Shown here piece after piece: positions 47,886 to 59,449 of a stretch of 64,000 bases of DNA (position 1 is the first letter of the stretch; each line of letters opens with the position of its first letter). Location: the NCBI GenBank assembly GCA_026874595.1, contig CM049314.1, positions 66,387,300-66,451,299 on the forward strand. Direction: 5' to 3'. The notes beneath the pieces are model-generated. The model worked only from the letters and a program-made list of their open reading frames with translations. It was not told the origin of the DNA and ran no database searches. The translations under genes were made by a program, and so were the position numbers. The stretch is from Sipunculus nudus. Taxonomy: Eukaryota; Annelida; Sipuncula; Golfingiida; Sipunculidae.

Positions 47886-48093
47886 CCAAGCTTTAACATG
47901 GATACCTGAAGGGAAAGGAACATAGGCAGACCAAGAATAACCTGGAGAAGAATGGTAGAGAAAGAGAGAAATGAGATGGGATATGCAGCTGGCAACAAGC
48001 AACAACCACAGGCAAAAACCGGGACAAATGGCGGACGAACGTTATTGTACAGCCTTTAATATACACTACGATGGGTGCATGTGAAGAGGATAA
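47886..48093 (+). pseudogene. 3' end of a LINE reverse-transcriptase ORF, frameshifted
   Basis: Read across frameshifts, the plus strand gives ALTWIPEGK, then ERNIGRPRITWRRMVEKE, then KNRDKWRTNV and a terminal EEDK before a stop. The pattern GRPR.TWRR..E.E...G followed by A.(D/N)R..WR is the usual C-terminal end of a family of animal non-LTR retrotransposon ORFs. A short TAAG-type run (AAGTAAGTAAGTGAGTAA) directly follows, as a LINE 3' tail would. The rest of the element is absent, so this is a 5'-truncated dead copy. Confidence 0.65.
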
Positions 48094-48359
48094 GTAAGTA
48101 AGTGAGTAACGCTAATCAAATCCAACATGACAAAAGTAAACAGTATACAGGAGCTAAAACATTAAAAAAACCCGTTAAACCGAAAATTGGATATGTTTAC
48201 AAGCCTTTATTAGATTCATTATGGCTTCAGAATTCGTTTTATCATAACGAAAACGGTAATCTAAAAATAACAACAGGTTGTTTTCAATGGTGCGTAGAGG
48301 AAGCATACGCCACCTATTTGATCCCTTCTGTTGACATTAATTGATTCATGTTATAGGAA

Positions 48360-48710
48360 GCGTAGCTGTTTAGTTGGCCAGCCAAAGTTGATTTTTTTTT
48401 TCACTTTTAAGGGCATTGCTTGTTAATAGCTAGCATCCATGCTAGATCAATCAGTCTGAGAGTGAAGAAAACAGTGCGGGTGGATTCCACCTGAAATTTT
48501 GAATTTCAAGGTCATTTTCAAGGTCAAACCGAAAATGGCCCAGCCAAAGTAAATTTTTCACTATTGTGGACACTGCTAGTGAATATCAGGCATCCATGCC
48601 AGATCAAACAACCAAACAGTGATGAAAAGGTGTAGGTGGATGACATTTTAACCGTTAAGGTTTATTCAAGGTCATTTTCAAGGTCAAACTGAAGAAAATT
48701 GAACCTGAAC
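48360..48710 (+). repeat. Two tandem copies of a ~160-bp unit
   Basis: GGTCATTTTCAAGGTCAAAC begins at 48510, and the same phrase (ending ACT) begins at 48670. GCATCCATGC and CCAGCCAAAG also recur. Each copy contains two AGGTCA half-sites. Confidence 0.8.
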
Positions 48711-49073
48711 GGGTGTAGTTTTTCTCAATCAATAAAACCAAGGTATATTCGGTAACCTTAGGATTTACAGATATTTTTTTTTGTCAAGTGCAACGTACAC
48801 AAGCCTCGTAATAATATTTTTACGCTTAAATGTATGAAAAGTACAACTTAAAGGTATCTTTTGTTTACACAGTAATGTTTTGACTACTCTAAATCAAGAC
48901 ATATAGAACCAGAGTAAAGGGGTACTTTCTATGTGTTCCTCAAAGTGTCTTTTACACACTCTACATGAAAACAGAATAAAAAAAGGCCCCATTTAGAAAA
49001 TGCTGGATAAAAGGTCCATATAATAAGGTCCTTATAATAATTTTGTTTTGGGAGCGAGTTGTTGGTATCAGAA

Positions 49074-49278
49074 CAGGGGTGGATCCAGGATTTAGGAAAA
49101 CGAGGGGTCAGACCCAGGAGGACTAATGATCAAACCCGAAAAAAAAGTCCCCAGGTCCAGAAAATCGGATGTCCAAGCCGCAATAATTTGTCTGAACCCC
49201 TAAATGAAAGGTTGCGGCGGCTGCAAAGATGGGCGCGGGGGTTCCAACCCCCGGATCCCTCCTTTGGATCCGCTTCTG
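49074..49278 (+). mobile_element. Small non-autonomous element, GGATCC-ended family (best copy)
   Basis: 205 bp. Begins CAGGGGTGGATCCAGGA and ends TTTGGATCCGCTTCTG, an imperfect inverted repeat. CAGAA flanks it on both sides (49069-49073 and 49279-49283) as a target duplication. Relatives lie at 23571-23733 and about 54040-54190. No coding capacity. Confidence 0.75.
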
Positions 49279-49283
49279 CAGAA

Positions 49284-52200
49284 GACCCTGAATAGACGTT
49301 TTACATTTAAAGTTAAAAAGAACAAGTACTGAAACATTCAAATTGGCTACAAAAATAGCTGTTACAATGATGAAAAAGGCGATTTCTGTCATTATATATT
49401 AGTTATAAAATATAAATGTTTTATTTGACCATTGTGTTTTAGTTCAAATAGGATCATTCAGTGGCATTTATCGCCAACACAAGCTCTTCGGGCACCCACA
49501 TGAATATTGTAACTGATATATGGATTAGTTCATGCTTTACATAAGGGAATTTGTCGACAAGATATAGACACAATATATAAGCCACCATGCCAGCACCCGG
49601 AATCCAAGGAAACAAACTTTTCCAGGTTTCCTAAACCTTTAATGGACGCAAGAATATTTTGAAAAATAATAGTTGCCCTGTTAAATAATCCTTGGATGAT
49701 AACCAAACAGCTACTGCTGTTTACTTTGGCATCTTGTCTGTATTTTATTAATATCCAAATGTGCTTTTGGAACGTTAAAAGGTGGTAATATAAATTTAGT
49801 GTGGGGCATAGGGGACCCCCTTACATTCCTGTCGAATATGTATTATACCTTTATTTACCGATTTAACCTTTTAAAAGGTATTTGTATTAGAGGGAGCCAC
49901 CTACATTTTTGTAATGCACCCTATTGTATCCTAAACCACGCATATCATCTGTAGGCACCTTGGAGGGTGTGCCTGTCAGGTTACTGTTAGATCTGCAGAT
50001 TGCTCAACATAAATAGATAAATAAAGCATGGCACGCGTGTCAATGAGCTTTATCATAAGATGAAACCATAGGTGATAAAAGATATACCTATGTCAGAATC
50101 ATCTAACACTGTGACATTTTTTGAGCTGGACCTGTAGAACAGACAAGCTAATCCACATTTATTTTAAAGATTTATAATGGGTACCTTTAATGTAATTTTG
50201 CAGTTCGACAACCAACACATTGAAATCTTATATATGATAAATCTGTAAATTACTTGGGATATCTTTTGATAATGACTTCCTTTTAGAGACACGGCGGAAA
50301 TGTGCTCCAAAGCAAGTACACATGTACAGTCAACAGTGCTTCAGCTTATTAATATTTAATCCATTGGACCAGGGTAGAGCCTTTTATTTCCTGTATACCG
50401 CTTTTAAGAATGCCCTTTATTTTATATATCACTTTTGTGGTAATGAACACTCGGAAATTTTGAGGTGCTGACCTGACCACCTCTTTGTTTTTCGGTCCTT
50501 CCCTTGAGTGGTCCGGTCCTTGTCCGGCCCAGCTGTAGGGGGTCCGGTCTAATAAGTGGACAGGTCCAAGCGGTCCGGTGCTTTTTATCAAAATATCATA
50601 AAAATTAAATATAACTGTTTTTTTTTATTCCACGATTGTTCTACTTATTTTTTTATTACATATATTTGTTCGAATATTTACCAAAACCCAATATCATACA
50701 CAGCAAAACGTGCAAAAAATGAAACATTTCAATCTATACTTGAATCGCAAGATCTGGATTTGAATTATTAATGACAATTTAAAATCACAATCTTTGTAAA
50801 TATTTTCACAACAGTGGAATATTTTGTGTTACTGTGTGCATAGAGTATGGTGGTTAGAATGTAAATCAAATTGTGCAGGGTGGGGCGAGCTGATTTAAAG
50901 AATTTGTGGGCGAGAATGAATGCGGGCTAACATTAGCTGATTAGTTATGAAGTGGTTTAAGTGCGATTTGATATAGAAAACTTATTAATCTAATGTGCAG
51001 GGTGGGGCGAGCTGATTAAAAGAATTTGCTATGCGGAGAGTGATGCGGATTGACATTAGCTGATTAGTTTTGTAGTTTTTTTCATATAGCAACTCATTAA
51101 TCTAATGTTAAGGTATTCAACGTATAGAAATTGGTCTTATATACTGTGATACAAGTAATACAGAGGAAAAGTTTCAGCATTTTGCAACACAGCAGGGGAC
51201 AATGATCTAATATTGAAAATGTCTCCTCAATCGTAGGTTAATAACAAAAATGACCCATTACTGTTACTCAGAGGAAAATAATATAAAATAATAGGCGTAT
51301 ATATAATTATACTATTGCAGCTGCCATAGCTTTAAATACATTTTACGTGGCTAAAGAGTCTTTCTTTGAGGGGTTAATTACCCATTGTTCATAACATGAT
51401 TTGTTTGTTGTAACTAAATCCTTTAAATCATCTGTTTAGTCTGAAACTTAAAACATAAGGTAGAGTATTCCGGAACCGGTCCGTTCCAGGGAAAAGCTAA
51501 GCGTCCGGTATTTTGTGTTAGCGGTCCAGTCCAGTCCAAGCGGTCCGGTCCGCACCTCTACCAAGTAACTTTCGCAATGCATTTTCAAGGTAAACGGAAC
51601 AAAATTGGAATGGTAACAAAGCATTTATTTTGTTGTACTTCAAACATGTACTTGTTGAACAATAAGTCGCACATTCCGGCCGAACAAAAAAGTTACATTT
51701 TGGTTGCCAAAATAGACACAGATTGTGCATACCATATATGTCAATAAAACCTCTGTTAGTGACTAGTTGAGACGGCAGATTATTATTTAAGTATACGCTC
51801 CATCACACTATGCCAAGCTCTCACCATGTACAATGGGTCAATAAAGACACAGGTGCCCGTGTCTATCTCTCTTATATGTCTGTGTAGTTGACTAAATATA
51901 TACCCTTTCTTATTTCCTATTTATGGCACATCAATATTGCTTTTTCAAGGATTTGATTACTTAAACCAACTGACGGATCCTAGCCTTTCATGTAAGTGAT
52001 TTTAATGTACCTTGCCAGAGTGCCATCATATATGAACATGTAAAGTATCGAGAGAAAAAAAAAATCTTTCATCTTGCATGGCCTTTCACCCTAACCTTCA
52101 TTAATTCTACAGGTATTCGAACAGCCAAAGGGATGAATTAAAGAATTAAAATGACATAAAATAATACACTATTTAAAATATTTGTGTACGAGTTATGAAT

Positions 52201-52400
52201 CTTTCTAACACCGTTAGTTCCGCCTCGGAAGCTACAAATGAGAGCACCAAGGTTTGTATATCATGATAGATTTTGACAGCTTATATAAGGGTTGTTTAAC
52301 TCAAATAAACACAAAATCTTACATAATCAGCATACAAGTCGACTTTAAGAAACTGCTGTCAATGGTCAATACATGTTCACACAGAACAACACAAAATGTA
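49284..52400. other. No gene recognised; GGTCCGG-rich blocks
   Basis: GGTCCGGT words cluster at about 50500-50580 and again at 51475-51560, roughly 1 kb apart, perhaps the ends of one element. A 120-bp phrase containing GCAGGGTGGGGCGAGCTGAT occurs twice (about 50875 and 50998). I see no coding exon. Confidence 0.45.
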
Positions 52401-52416
52401 CCTATGTCATAGTCGC

Positions 52417-52435
52417 CAGCGCCCCCTGGTGACCA
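52417..52435 (-). promoter_or_regulatory. Strong CTCF-like motif
   Basis: The minus strand reads TGGTCACCAGGGGGCGCTG, which matches 17 of 19 positions of the well-known animal CTCF consensus TGGCCACCAGGGGGCGCTA. Occupancy is unknown. Confidence 0.5.
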
Positions 52436-54039
52436 CAGTTGTATAGCAAACAATAGGGTTCTAATTATGTGACCAATACATGATAAAATGACTAAGTTTT
52501 AAGTCTGTGCATTCAGACATCTCAGAGAAGAGTGAGAGACAAACACACAAACCGACAGACAGGACGATCAGACTATGTACAGTGCAAAGTTGTAAATACA
52601 TGGTTACAAATTAAGTGAAGCCAAATTGCAAAGTCCTTTGTAGTAATTACATGTTTATCAGTTTGCAATACTAAATTTTCATTTGCAGTCAACAAAATAA
52701 TCTGATATTATGGACATCTTTAATGAAAAATAGTAGCCCCTATTACACCAACCAATGAAAAAAAAAAACCGAAATTTTATACTTTTTGACCTTGATGACC
52801 TTCAAAATGACCTTCAAATTCAAATTTCGCGATGGCATCCACCCACATCTTTTTTACCTCCCAGAACTGTACAGATCCTACATGGATGCCTGTTATTAAC
52901 AAGAGATGCCGTAAAAAATAATTCTAGAGTACTTTTCACAGTTTGGCTGACCCACTAGTTAGTGTCTTATAAAGGGAAAATACGAATGCTGCATATTGGT
53001 TTCATCTAATACTTATAAAAGGAATTGGGTTCACTTTTGTTCTCAATGATCTCTAAAAACGCGTTGCGTACGATACTTTGCTATACCTCATTTCAAAGAT
53101 TATTGTTCCCGCAGAAACCTCGCCGATATGAAAATAAATAATATTTGATGTACACATCATTTCGAGTGATATTTCGTTGTTTCTAAATTGCGTGGAGGCT
53201 ACCGTGCACCGAGAACAGCCGAACTGCCTTCGGAAATGACCGGAATACCTGCGCACGCAAACACCACTTGACACAGAATCCGCCAGCGAAGGATTAATGA
53301 CCATTGTGCACATGAATAACCCCTACTTATTAAGCATGTATGTGCTGACATTTGACTCAATTTTTGACCCACGGGCATCGTCAGTAAATGTGAAAACATG
53401 TGTCCCGGTATCCCTTGGCACTCAATTCTTATGTCAGAAAGCAAAAATAGTAAATCTCACAATTGTTTCAACAAGTGTCGCTGCACTATCACCTAGAATT
53501 TACATCTTATATAATCAATTCTGGCAATAGTTGAATCGCGTAAACTATCCAAGAAAGCACGTGCATAAGTTCAGTTCATATTTACAATATCGCGTCTCCG
53601 ATATTACACCGCAAACAGATCCACTGGTTTATCAATATACAAAATATGTTTCACGGACAAACACCTTTTGTTGGTGATATTTGAAATGGATGTTGTCGAT
53701 GCATACTCTATATGTTTGCTCCATTTACTTAATATTTGTAAGTACACTCCTCGGGTTTTCGGCGTAAAAGCGTGCTGTGTGCATGAATGTGGGCAGGAAG
53801 TTTATCCTCGACATTCATATTGATAGACCGTCAGTGGGGAGAATGTGACATACAGTTAACAAGGACATCACCCGGCCGACAATCAGGGAGAAACAGTGCT
53901 CAATACAAATTATTAGCGCAGGCCGTCCATCAAGACTTCACCGATTGAACTTTGTTTCCTTACTTTTTAGTGATTTTCCACTTTTAATACATCATATATA
54001 GTCCCTACAAAACACATTATTCCTCAATTTGAATGGTTT

Positions 54040-54190
54040 CCCATGAACACATCGTTTAGTCCCAAGAAAACCTAAAAAAGGTCCCAAGGTCTGGAAAGAG
54101 TTGTCCAGGCGCGGTGGGGGGGGGGGGGGGCACACATTGGGTCTGAAACCCTTCAAGATGGATGCGGCGGCTGAAAAAAGGGGATGGGGT
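54040..54190. mobile_element. Small non-autonomous element, GGATCC-ended family (degenerate copy)
   Basis: Aligns with the 49-kb copy over GGTCTGAAACCCTTCAAGAT and GCGGCGGCTG, and ends GGGTGGATCTT. It contains a 14-base G-run. The boundaries are not clean. Confidence 0.5.
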
Positions 54191-54501
54191 GGATCTTCGA
54201 AATCTCCCATTCCGGTTGACAAATGTAAACATCATCACTACCAAGATCTTCAAGGTAAATATATGCCGATGCATGAATTTCTTGCCACAAGCACAGCGCC
54301 ACAAAATAAATGTAAAATATTTGTACATATCTCTTTGGGACACTATCCCACTGAAAATCTATATTTTGTTTGAACTTTAAGAATAAAAAGAAGTAGGCCA
54401 ACCTTCTTCACCTCATTTTATACACCCCCCCCCTTCCCCCATTTCCGATAAAAGTCCTGGTTACCGGGTTTATCAGCTAGTATGGTACAAGCTGAGGGAA
54501 C

Positions 54502-54511
54502 GCGCATGCGC
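54502..54511. promoter_or_regulatory. NRF1-like palindrome GCGCATGCGC
   Basis: A perfect GCGCATGCGC in AT-rich DNA. This is the core of the NRF1 motif found in many animal promoters. No start site can be tied to it. Confidence 0.3.
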
Positions 54512-54557
54512 CCTAACACACAGTGTACATCCTAATTCCAAACCATAACACAAATAT

Positions 54558-54692
54558 TGGTTATTATTATTATTACAATTATTTTATATTTATTATTATA
54601 ATTATTATTTTTATTATAATAATTATAATAATAATTATATTTTAATCATTATAATTATAATTATAATAATAATTATTATTATTATTACTGCC
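54558..54692. repeat. ATT/AAT-rich trinucleotide region
   Basis: Mixed ATT and AAT repeats that are partly self-complementary. Confidence 0.9.
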
Positions 54693-54706
54693 TCGACCAG
54701 AAGGAT

Positions 54707-55051
54707 ATGAGTTTATTCTGTTCATGTGTGCGTGTTTCTGTTTTTGTTCAAAGAAACGACATAACTCACAAAACCATGAAATTCCATGAAGTTTTCAGGG
54801 CTTCTCCGGAATGGGCCAATGAGAATCGAATAAATTATAATGTGGGTCCGTCTTATGATCCGGATCCACCAAGGGACTTCAAGAAATATTCACAAATGGG
54901 TCGTCATATATGCCCGATTGAACATGGGAATGAGGCAGAATAATGAATGCAAACTCTTGTTTGGGAACTTCTGCACCAATGAACCTGGGAATATGGACCA
55001 CCCCACACTAAAGACTGCCCACGCTGCGGAGGCCTGCATTCATGAGAATCC
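54707..55051 (+). pseudogene. Possible frameshifted retroelement ORF fragment with a Cys/His cluster
   Basis: Reads FHEVFRASPEWANENR, YDPDPPRDFKKYSQMGRHIC, then in other frames NECKLLFGNFC and KDCPRCGGLHSHENP. The Cys/His pattern is like the zinc-binding end of a Gag-type protein, but I cannot name the family, and at least one stop and one frameshift intervene. Confidence 0.25.
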
Positions 55052-55126
55052 ATAATTCTAGTTATTATTAATATTATTATCATTATTATTACTATTATAT
55101 AGTCAGGTAATAATAATTACCGTGAA

Positions 55127-55265
55127 CTATATAATTTCCATATATTCATGACCAGTCCGACAACAATTAGGGTCAAGGTCATGGTATTCGGCTGACGTAA
55201 CTTGAGGTTGTGGCTGAGGCCTGCCAGCAGAGGACACCGAATTCTGTGCATCTGTCCTCCTGTAT
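55127..55265 (-). CDS. Last coding exon: cytoplasmic tail with YHDL-x10-YMEI
   Basis: Acceptor TCTTTTTCAG|ATACAGG. The exon starts with the third base of a split Arg codon, then reads YRRTDAQNSVSSAGRP, QPQPQVTSAEYHDLDPN and CCRTGHEYMEII before TAG at 55127-55129. The spacing of the two tyrosine motifs, YxxL-x10-YxxI, fits the ITAM consensus (YxxL/I-x6-12-YxxL/I). Confidence 0.6.
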
Positions 55266-58200
55266 CTGAAAAAGACACGCAAAGGAGAACATCATCGATC
55301 GTCTTATAAAGCCTTTCTTAATATAACAATAGCATCAAAATATTAGCGTAGAATGAAGCATATTAATTTATTTCTTATCGATATACTTTATAACAAAAGG
55401 TTAACCAAAACTATGGTTTGTCCCACACTGGGTGCCACTGTGCTAATCTTTGCTTAAGCTGAGAGACCAGATCCTAAAGGATGCAGGAATGGAAGAAAGT
55501 GAGAAAGGAGACATAGGGCTAATTATCTGGAATGAAATTAAAGCTTTGCCTTGTAAAATATTTTATTAATTCATTGAAATCAATATCGAAGAATATGAAC
55601 TGTCTATTTTTTACAACATCTTAATCAAACGGATGAAGATTAAGGTCATTGTTCACATGCTCAAACAACAATACGTAAAAACTGCTGATTGGTTGATGAG
55701 TGCAATAAATAATCCAAAAATGCAATTGTCAAAGTGAGGCTGCTAACCCATGAGAGAGGCCATGTCACTTGGCCATAAGATTAAGGGGAAACAGCTGTTA
55801 CAAAACATATATGTAAATTTTTGTTATGTAGTTTTTTTTTTAGCTTATATTAGGTTTGCTCCTCCCTCATCAGCTTCGGTATCAAATTGTGTGATAATAT
55901 TTAAGTTTAAGAGAATAATCACCAATTACAATAAACAGACTATAATCATGTCAGAAATTTTAATAAAGATGCTTCAAGGGAAAATAGGAGTGAATTATAA
56001 TTAGTTGTCTTCAAAATTGTTATTATAAAGTAACAGCATGCAGATTTCGACGATACTTTTCTTCAACTGCTTTAGATATAGTTTGACACGTAACAATTAA
56101 CGCTCCTCCAAGATCCTTTCGTGTTACCGCTGCTTTCTTTGGCAAGGTTCTCTGGGCAGCGACACGAATGTGCGCACAAAGCAAAGAATTGTTATCAGAC
56201 CAATGAGAGCTTGCATGGTATTGCATTGTGCCTCAAGCCCAAGTATTAAACCTGCGACTCCCGCCCTCGCTAGTCGGATAATACCGGGACACAAGCTCTC
56301 GCTGGTCTAATTCTTGTCCCCATGCCAGTATGGGTGTTAACTGACCAACGAGAGTGGGTGTCGCATGTTTTAAACTTGGACTGGACGCATCATAAGATAC
56401 CACGCTCTCATTGGGCTGAATACAAAGCAACGGTTACGCTAGCGGAAGCTTACCACCCAAGGTCGAAGCTCAGTTAACTGAAGAAGTTGGGGTGGCCTTA
56501 TACAAGCTTAGCTAATGGGTTCGCACAAGTCTAGTACATACAGATGTGCACGCCATTCCTAAGAGCACTTTTTTCATTTTCATCTGCTTGTCGAACTGTC
56601 ATTTTTCCGAGGTAGGACATAAAATGACGTTATTCTGTTGGGAAAAATAATAAATATTACATTCACGGTTTACCTACGTATATTCATACAGCAGTTATTA
56701 ATAATGAGGTCGGTTTAACTCGAAAAGTTTGTCTCGGTGTCCGTCATGATGGCTTGACAGCTTTGTGTGAAACGGTGCCATAGGGAAGAAAGGGGGAAAC
56801 TAATGTAATTATTTTGTGTAACAACATTTTTTCTTCATGATTTATCAAATAAAACACATGTTGTCATGGCTACGGTTACACGAAATGATGTCTGGGACGG
56901 CTGCTGTGTATAACCCTTACGTGAGGAGCATATTAACTTGGGTGCATTGATTTTATAAGAGATAAACAGGGGCCGAAATACTTTGAAAATTTCACCTTTC
57001 CAACGGAAAATCATTAAAGGGACATAATCAGGAGCAATATTATGCCTGTTCTTTAACATTTCAGTTCCGTTATGCTTCATACAAAAGTCTCCCAGCAGAA
57101 CCATCACAACATCTTGCTATGGTTCTGCATGTTTGTAAACATAGTAAACGTGTGTCTGTTAACCATAGCAAGGTTGCGTGGCCGAGGTCTGTTTGAGAGC
57201 CCAATTAACACACGCTGTTTCAGCCAGCAGGAACAATTATTACATTTTTGGGGCCAAATCAGTCAGGCAAATCTTGCTTTGCATGTGTTATGACTCAGCG
57301 ATGCATCGAGTCCCATGCGCTGTGTTAATGATGACACCTGTGATCGAGCCCGGTCAAATTTTTTTAACATTCGTTTACAGGAGTAAGCAAACGGATTCAG
57401 GGGAACATTTTGGCAGGAACAAATTTTATAGGGAAGAAGCTATTTTACATGTTAATTCAACATGCTTTATAGGTGATTAGGCCCCTTAAATACAGGTTTG
57501 CCTTTCCGCAGAAAAAATGCCTTTCCTAAAAAGATGCATACTTCCATAAAATCAATCTTTCAGTCACACTTCGCTCATTTAACCTGATCCTGCAATATTA
57601 CATGTCATCCTACATGCAAGTTGCATGCAAAAAGAACTGAATATTTTCAGTAGTAACATCATTATATCAGAAACATGATTATGCAGTGATAAAAACACAC
57701 AGGAAAATATAGGAAATTAGGGTCTTAATGCCTGAAGTATAAGAAATTATAGACCATTTTATACATAATACAGGAAATATATGGAGTCGATGGAAGACCA
57801 TGCATCTATAAAATATTTTATAATTGTGTCACGATTGTTACTTATATCAGCTACTAATGACGAAAGATCTGGCTGTCCTATTTTTGGAACGGATTGGTAC
57901 AAAAAGAAAAATGCCTTTCCGTGCACGTGTTTGGCTGTCTGAGACAGACGGAAAGGCGTTATTTTGACCCTGATGAAATTTACTATCTTAGGATTGGATC
58001 ACACTGCGCAGAATCTGAATCACAAGAGTATTGGTTAGGGTTTGTGGGCGTCACAATCTGAACCCCACAATGCCCCGCGGCTTATTGATACACAGATGGC
58101 GTAGGTATAAATGTATTGAAGAAGGCAATGTGGTCCTTTCAAATACGTTGGATCAGAATTTTTCAAGGCAAATTTAATAAACATGGGTTTTTTTTTTTGT

Positions 58201-59133
58201 GGTAAGGACTTCTCGCTATATAATAAGTACTATTTTGCAAGCATGCACATCTGAAATATATACAGGAGGTGTTTTTTTTAAATGTAAGACATTTTAGTTT
58301 TAAAGTTTGACAGTCCCATACTGCATAACAGAAAGAGGTTAGTTTTGAATAGGAACGGAAGGCTGAGGAGTCGATATTAATTAAATTTAGAGAATTCCTA
58401 TATTTAAGGCCGTTTTTTGTCGTGATATGGTCAAAGGATGGCGATTCTGTACTAGGAACATATTATGTTTTTTATCAAGCTGTTGTTCATACGTGTAGTC
58501 GACTTCTTGCATAACGTGACTGGAACGCATTCCTCTTTATGTAGGATGAGATACGCAGTCCAGAGGCACAGAACACACCAAAACACACCACATACATTAG
58601 GGCATTAGTAACTAAAAAAACACTTAGAAAGCGCAGACCTCCGCCAAGGCAGATCGACCATTACCCGGATATTGCATTGTCAGAAATGTCTGATAAACAC
58701 AGCAGGACAATCACTGAACGTTATAGCACACTGACATCTAGGGCCATCTAGTGGCAATACATTTAACAAGGCAGCTCATTACACCCACATGGAATTGTCA
58801 GATATGAATCCAGAGGGTGATCCGGATCACCCCCAAAATTAGATAAAATGTCCCTTTTATCATTGCTGAACTTTTCTGAAAATTTCAACAAAATCCGTTG
58901 ATAACTGTTTGCGTATTGCTGCTATATGACAAAAACAGACAGACAAACAGGAAACAGGCAAATAAACCAACGCCGGTAAAAACATAACTTCCTTGGCGGA
59001 TATAACTATGAGTGTTTACGTTACCTATGATAACAGCAGCATACCGAGACGATGACCAAGATGATAAGAATGGTGGCCAGCACACCACAGACAGTTCCAA
59101 CAAGGATATCTTGTCTCATTTTCGAACTCTCTT
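55127..59133 (-). CDS. 3' end of a single-pass membrane protein with ITAM-like tail (partial gene)
   Basis: Two exons (59025-59133 and 55127-55265) join in phase. The first encodes a short charged stretch (ESSKMRQ) and a hydrophobic helix of ~24 residues (DILVGTVCGVLATILIILVI plus VSV), then CCCYHR. The second adds the rest of the basic stop-transfer region (YRRTD) and a tail of about 45 residues ending in a stop. The orientation N-out, C-in follows from the basic residues after the helix. The ectodomain exons are not in the window and should lie beyond 64 kb, past the satellite array. The ITAM-like motif recalls engulfment receptors such as Draper, but family assignment is not possible from this part. 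The 3.8-kb intron includes the element at 57492-57972. Confidence 0.6.
55290..57490. other. Intronic DNA, no further exon recognised
   Basis: A more GC-rich patch at 56040-56470 contains repeated CCAATGAGAGC / CAACGAGAG / CTCATTGGG words on both strands. It could be a repeat or a promoter-like region. Nothing coding is convincing. Confidence 0.35.
57492..57972 (-). mobile_element. Dispersed short element, AAGGC family (copy B)
   Basis: On the minus strand begins CAGGGTCAAAATAACGCCTT and ends GGAAAGGCAAACCTGT, matching both ends of the copy at 5693-6090. It is longer inside. No ORF, and no clear target duplication. Confidence 0.6.
58741..58754 (+). promoter_or_regulatory. CTCF-like word
   Basis: GGGCCATCTAGTGG matches 13 of 14 positions of the CTCF core consensus written as SYGCCMYCTRSTGG. 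Confidence 0.3.
59025..59133 (-). CDS. Transmembrane exon of the same gene
   Basis: Acceptor TTTTTTTTAG|AAGAGAG, donor ATCATAG|GTAACG. 109 bp, entering with one base from an upstream exon and leaving in phase 2. An alternative donor (CTCG|GTATGC) would drop the CCCYHR segment and lead to a short out-of-frame end, so I prefer the first. Confidence 0.65.
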
Positions 59134-59449
59134 CTAAAAAAAAATTAATAAAATATTCTGTAAAAGGAAAATGGTGTTGAAATATTAGACAACAGATTAC
59201 TTCTAATATTAAAATGACTACCGTCTGTGCCACCAAACTGTGCCCACCCATTTCATAGTAATGTGTTGGTGCTACAGTATTACCGTAAGTGATGGCCGGG
59301 GCAACCAAATGATCTGGTCGATGGGACACAAGTTTGTAATCGTAAAGCAATTGAACCACGGAGGACAGCAAGTCCATTGCATCATAGAAGACGATGAACT
59401 TGATTCTTTGTTAACTGAACTTTTCTTGTTTTAACAATTTAATTATGAC

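Noticed and set aside
49123-49392. Minus-strand ORF with a hydrophobic start
   Set aside because: Most of it lies inside the GGATCC-ended small element and the hydrophobic part has no splice support.
53199-53444. Possible first exon with a signal-peptide-like end (RILCQVVFACA) before a GCGCAG|GTATTC donor
   Set aside because: The hydrophobic stretch is short and interrupted by charged residues, two frames are open, and no downstream exon could be tied to it.
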